DNA of 11,482 nt, taken from positions 1-11,482 of the forward strand of contig PYST01000626.1 of NCBI GenBank assembly GCA_003049485.1, in the 5' to 3' direction. The DNA comes from Ophioceras dolichostomum (Eukaryota > Ascomycota > Sordariomycetes > Magnaporthales > Ophioceraceae). A model generated the notes under the pieces. The model was given only the letters and a program-made list of their open reading frames with translations, was not told the origin of the DNA and did not search any database. The number at the start of each line of letters is the position of its first letter. The first letter of the stretch is position 1. Positions 7,515 to 11,482 of this stretch are shown piece by piece. The translations under genes and the position numbers were made by a program.

Positions 7515-10237
7515 CCTGTTTAAGGGATGTACCTTCCTTGTCCCAGCACGCGACTGCGAAATCACCCTTCTGGTGGATTGGGGGAGTATCTCGGATGCAA
7601 TTTGCTACGAGTTTCCCAAACCAACTTCATTGATTGAGGCAGACTATGTGTGTAACTGGCTTCCTCCTCCATGATCCTCTCTATTCTGTCCTGTCTTCCC
7701 TCTCATTCCTCCTCGTATTTGGTTCCGCGCGCGACAATTGACTTTGTCCTGCATTTCCTATGTCGTCACGGGCGGCTCGGCCGTCATAGTTTCAGGGTCA
7801 CAAAGCACAGAGTTTGGTTGAAACAGAGGCCAGCCCAGCCGGTTGAGGTCCAGGCTTTCATTCGACTGACATAATGCCAAACCCTAACTTCTCTCACCCC
7901 TTCCTTCGTGGAATTCCGATCAAAAAGGAAATAAAGGAGAACAACGGGTATCAGTATCAGCAGAAATTCAAGAAGCAGAAACAGAACAGAAAGAAAGAAG
8001 GGAACAGAAAAGGGGGACGCTATTGCACACGCTCCCACGACAGACGACCGCGACAGGCAAAGATGGATGAATTCCTCCAAACGAATTTAGACAATTGCGT
8101 CGGTGTGGGACAGAAAGTGGGGTGGCCCCCTTCGAAAATGGGGGCTGCAGACAAGCGGATGGCGCCTGGTGCATAACGTCATAAGTTCAGTTCCGGGCAC
8201 CGGTCCCAAACGGACATGGGAGCTGGCGGGGCCTGCACCCTCACTCGAGCTGTCGAGGTACCTCTCAGGTACCGCCTCTCCTCTCTCAGCAGGGTAAAGG
8301 AAGCAAAGATGCCCTGCGATTCGTCGACCACAGTGCTCGAGGCAGGAGCGGTGTGTCCAGTCGCCCGAAGCTGCCTGGGCCTTCAGAAGGCCATTCAGGA
8401 CCTCTGGGGCATTAACCCCTTTCGCTGACATCAGTGTCGTCATAACTCGCGAGCAAAAATGAGGAACCCCTCTGAATCATCTCCGCATTCTTTCCGTGGA
8501 GGGAAGAGCCGCACATTACTCGACCAGAACCTTTTTTTTGGACAATTTCCGCTGAAGAACTGCGCAGTCTCGCTGGGCTGCGTTGTCTGGGTGCTGGGAC
8601 GATTGCATGAATGGGAAATTTTGGCAGATGAATCGATGGACCAGGAGATGTGAATTATCGTGACGGGACGTTGACAGGGTGGAAACACCTGGCCTGGCGC
8701 AAAACAGGCCGATAGCGAACACCTATTTTCGTTGTCACCCATTGGCCAAGAAAAAAATCAGGGTCCTTGGTGCTGCGGCGCGCCGGGAGGGACGAAATGA
8801 ACCCCGCCTATTTCCATCTCTCCCGTCAGTAGTCCAGTCACGCTGTCAAAGGCGAGATGGAGGGCGATACAAAGTCCCCTATCCGCCAGGACTAGGTGCC
8901 TCGAAAGCACAAAGCCGGATCGAAATAGTAAAATAAGTGGAGGTAAAGAAAAGGCTCGAAGGGTTACCCTTCCAAAACGACTCGGACAATATTTTCTGTC
9001 GGCTGGGAAAATCTCATGACTTCGGTCCTGACCAAGATTTCCATCCAAAACTGCCAACATTCCAAGCCAGAGGAGGACGGCCTGTTTCGAGCTGGGTCCG
9101 GCTGGCATCCAACCCGCGAAACCGGCCGTTCTAGAACAACTGTATTTCGCCCATGTGGACTTACCTGTTGCTTTCCCTCTCCCCTTTCTTGTCTTGTCTT
9201 CCCCTCCTCTCATTCGAATCCCGTTCTTGGGTGGTAGTTTCAAATCGATAAAAAATAATCAAATGCATGTCGTTAGTTCTTGTCAACCGCCCGCCGACCG
9301 TGCGCCGCTGCGTGGCTTCGGAACACAGCGAATGTGGTCAGATTATTCCGTCATCCTTGCAACCCTTTCAGCCGCAGGGCCGGTTCCGACAGGACTTGCC
9401 CTGCGTCATTGCCATTCCACAATGGCTGCTCACTCACCGTCCCCCCAACAGCCATCATAGGGCCAGCAGTCCCTTTCTGTTGGTTGCCTGTCACCAGGAT
9501 CCTCTCATAGGTCGGTGAACAGCTCGTCTTACAGTTGCTCAAATTGGGGGGCGGCGAAGGCAGTCTCAAGTCCTCCTGATGATCCCGCAGTCTCTCGTGA
9601 CCCGGGATCGGGCGTCGCCTCAGCCCGTGTCGTCAGTCCCAGGGGCGGGATGCCATCCACAGGCGCATTTTCGTGTGACATTGGAGGTGAACATCCAGCC
9701 CAGAGACATCCGACATAGGGCGCCCGTCAACGTAGGTAGATAGGATCACGCAACTCCACGGAGGTGGCGAGCAACGGGAAAGTCGGTGCACTGCTGACCA
9801 GCCCAGCCGCCTTCGACTAGGTAGTAGCCAAGTTCCATACCTCGCCCCAAATCCAAGAAACAGGGAAAAGCTGCTGTCTTTGCGAACAACAATTGTATTG
9901 TCTCCAGACGTGAAACCCTCGACTGTGCGTGTGAGGCGAAAGCAACTTCGCTCTTAGTGGATGATAGTGCTTCCTAGACGTGGACCAGCCATCAAGCTAG
10001 TTCCGTTGCGCCGACACGAACACGTTCAGCTCATAGTCATGATAGCGTGAGTCCGCAATCTAGACCCGACTGGGCCGCCTTACCACGGGCGCACCGGGGC
10101 GACAATGACAACGGACCATGCGAAGTAATCGCGGTGCCGTGCCCTGTTCCCCGACGGTTTCTGACAGCAGACCAATCGTTGGCGGCGCTAGAAAGGGGGA
10201 CCTGGAGTTCGCGCCCGCCCCCGCTGCCGTTGGTGGT

Positions 10238-10840
10238 TCAAATCAGCTGCAGGTGAGGTGGTCCAGGACGCCACATTATTGTTTCCTCGCTACCTCGTCG
10301 GCTGTCTCGCTTTTCCGTAGCGTCCTGTTCTGTTGCTCGTTGCTGTGATATGCACAAACAAGCAAACGACGAAGCGGCGTCCCCGGCCAACGCTGTGATG
10401 CGTCTGTCTGGTTGGTGGGCGGCCCGTTGACTTGCTTCAGCCGAGTGAGAGGTAGGTGGTAGCAAGCTGCAAGTGCTCCTGCCCTTGTCCTTGCGGCTGC
10501 AGATGCCGTTCGGCAGCATCACAAGGACACTGGATGGCTTGGCGCCAAACTGCAACAGCTGTGCCAGCGAACTCCCACTGCTCAACGGATAGGGCCAGCC
10601 AATGAAGTAATTCAGGTTATGAGAGTACCAGATAAGACTGCTATCAGCCGAGCCGTTGTGAAATCGCCGGCTCTGTCTCGAGAAGCCGAGCCGGGCCGGG
10701 GTCGATCGGCTTTGGGTGGGGTACCTCGGCATCGATAGTTCATTTCGAAGCGGGGCAGCCCTCATCACTTCCCGTGGGCCGTCATCAATCTCCATTCCAC
10801 TTTCTCGCACAAAACCCAAACATGCTCTCCGAGTATGCAT
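10238..10840 (-). CDS. Doubtful hypothetical ORF (200 codons)
   Basis: The longest frame in the 3.8-kb spacer. It starts at a true ATG (10840-10838) and ends at TGA (10240-10238). I recognise no domain, transmembrane segment or signal peptide. The product is rich in Ser and Arg, and codon choice at third positions is mixed, unlike the strongly GC-ending phosphatase gene. No TATA or intron signal supports it. It is most likely a chance open frame, kept here only because 600 nt without a stop is longer than most of its surroundings. Confidence 0.15.
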   Translation of the reverse strand: MHTRRACLGFVRESGMEIDDGPREVMRAAPLRNELSMPRYPTQSRSTPARLGFSRQSRRFHNGSADSSLIWYSHNLNYFIGWPYPLSSGSSLAQLLQFGAKPSSVLVMLPNGICSRKDKGRSTCSLLPPTSHSAEASQRAAHQPDRRITALAGDAASSFACLCISQQRATEQDATEKRDSRRGSEETIMWRPGPPHLQLI

Positions 10841-10999
10841 CCTAATTATGCTTGCGTCTCCTTGAGCTAAACCCGCGCTTTAGTAGGGCCGCTTTTCTTT
10901 TGCTTCCGAAGCCTAATTGAACCCTTCAGCCCCGAGACGCCTGCTGGACCCACTGTCAAATTTGCGGGGATCGTCGTTAGACCGGAGTCCAGTGCTAGG

Positions 11000-11047
11000 A
11001 TGGAGGACAACGACGGGAGACAGACTCGGCAGAGGGCACTGGAAAGC
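11000..11047 (+). CDS. Candidate first exon of the thioesterase gene
   Basis: ATG at 11000 has a strong context (A at -3, G at +4) and opens MEDNDGRQTRQRALES, which looks like a charged amphipathic N-terminus. Splicing the donor GTAAAA at 11048 to the acceptor CTTCAG ending at 11151 (104 nt) joins this in frame, phase 0, to CGSADLNPIHRWHG of the thioesterase. A second in-frame donor, GTCTCG at 11072, would lengthen the exon. Without splicing this frame stops at 11141-11143. The alternative start at 11140 has T at -3, a poor context. The splice is a prediction from sequence signals alone. Confidence 0.4.
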
Positions 11048-11139
11048 GTAAAAGCCATTGGTGAAAGGCGTGTCTCGATTCTCCTGAGTATCATTTCCAA
11101 TAATGGCGAGAGGACAGTTCATGCCTCCCAAGAATCTTC

Positions 11140-11465
11140 ATGAGGCTTCAGTGCGGGAGTGCTGACCTGAACCCCATCCACAGATGGCACGGCATCGCAG
11201 CCTCCACCGCCTACAAGGGGTTTGACCGGAGCGTCATGAGGGACATGGAAGTGATAGACGCGTCTCTCGGACCTCCCGACCCCAGCAGCGCCCGAGCGAT
11301 TCTGGTCCCGTCGCCTGCCGTGTTAGCCTCTAGCCTCACGAAGCTGCATATCTCCGAGGGTTACGGTAACCTCAACGGCGTCATGCACGGCGGCGCGGCT
11401 GGAGTCATATTCGACATGTTAACAACCATAGCCCTCGCCCCGTTGTCAAAGAAGGGCTTCTGGGA
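11140..11465 (+). CDS. Hotdog-fold acyl-CoA thioesterase (PaaI / ACOT13-like), 5' part only
   Basis: Predicted to hydrolyse the thioester of an acyl-CoA. The frame holds the 4HBT/PaaI family signature GNLNGVMHGGAAGVIFDM. Numbering from the ATG at 11140, Asn77, His83-Gly84-Gly85 and Asp92 have the same spacing as Asn50, Gly57 and Asp65 of the human thioesterase THEM2/ACOT13, so the visible half of the active site is intact. The upstream DLNPIHRWHG...AYKGFDRSVMRDMEV segment resembles the N-terminal helix region of fungal members. The frame meets TAA at 11467, but GTAAGC at 11466 is a strong splice donor exactly where family members continue from GFWE, so this is an exon end and the gene leaves the window. 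The second half of the hotdog domain is missing here. The start is uncertain: ATG at 11140, or a spliced start from 11000. Specific substrate unknown. Confidence 0.85.
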
Positions 11466-11482
11466 GTAAGCAGCCCCTGACC
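11466..11482 (+). other. Start of a thioesterase intron (splice donor GTAAGC)
   Basis: The sequence GGGA|GTAAGCAG splits the codon after GA, leaving phase 2. The intron runs off the end of the window, so its acceptor and the following exon cannot be seen. Confidence 0.75.

Larger units (their letters stand above)
7151..10999. other. Long stretch without a confident gene
   Basis: About 3.8 kb between the phosphatase promoter and the thioesterase gene. Open frames are short, on both strands, and lack recognisable domains or convincing splice chains. Visible structure is a G-quadruplex motif at 7486-7514, an A-rich purine stretch near 7964-8017, and a GGTACC direct repeat around 8256-8271. The longest frame (10238-10840 minus) is listed separately. 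A non-coding RNA or an unconserved multi-exon gene cannot be excluded from sequence alone. Confidence 0.5.

Noticed and set aside
9200..9225. Possible tRNA B-box (ttcgaatccc)
   Set aside because: No matching A-box, acceptor stem or anticodon arm can be built around it.
10867..11100. 77-codon minus-strand open frame near the thioesterase
   Set aside because: No motif. It overlaps the probable promoter and first exon of the thioesterase on the other strand.
1..11482. CRISPR array, prokaryotic defence system or secondary-metabolite cluster
   Set aside because: There are no regularly spaced repeats and no such enzymes. The only supported genes are a eukaryotic phosphatase and a thioesterase fragment, which do not form a cluster.

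Overview
The window looks like a piece of the nuclear genome of a filamentous ascomycete (Pezizomycotina, most likely Sordariomycetes-like). The evidence is a long GC-rich gene with one 120-nt GT...AG intron and a CTGAC branch-site candidate, pyrimidine-rich promoter tracts, multi-kilobase gene-free spacers, small fungal-type transposon remnants, and proteins with fungal family features. I see no prokaryotic operon, tRNA, rRNA or CRISPR array.

Left part (1-2373): no convincing gene. It holds an LTR-retrotransposon remnant (165-482) with TGTTG...CAACA ends and a perfect 5-bp target-site duplication (ccccg). A one-base N gap at 398 interrupts it, and identical 84-bp sequences flank that N, so this is an assembly join and the internal part of the element may be missing. 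To its right are a set of competing inverted repeats (594-667) and a 146-bp MITE-like element with imperfect terminal inverted repeats (1143-1288).

Middle (2597-6625, minus strand): one large two-exon gene for a protein of about 1302 residues. It has a long disordered N-terminus with a His/Gly/Ser run, a rhodanese-like (CH2/MAPK-docking type) domain whose active-site Cys is replaced by Asp, and a classical protein tyrosine phosphatase domain with every catalytic motif retained. Three low-complexity insertions split that domain, and one of them carries a strong nuclear-localisation-like basic cluster. By family it belongs with the fungal Ptp2/Ptp3/Pyp1/Pyp2 phosphatases that act on stress and other MAP kinases. 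Two tiny upstream ORFs, pyrimidine-rich sense-strand tracts and a G-quadruplex motif lie upstream of it.

Right part (about 7150-11482): roughly 3.8 kb without a confident gene, then the 5' part of a hotdog-fold (PaaI/ACOT13-like) acyl-CoA thioesterase gene on the plus strand. That gene runs to a clear splice donor at 11466 and leaves the window. A strong-context ATG at 11000 may be its true, spliced start. The two genes have no evident shared pathway. I found no clear undescribed multi-gene system; the most notable items are the gapped LTR element, the heavily inserted phosphatase catalytic domain and the MITE-like element.
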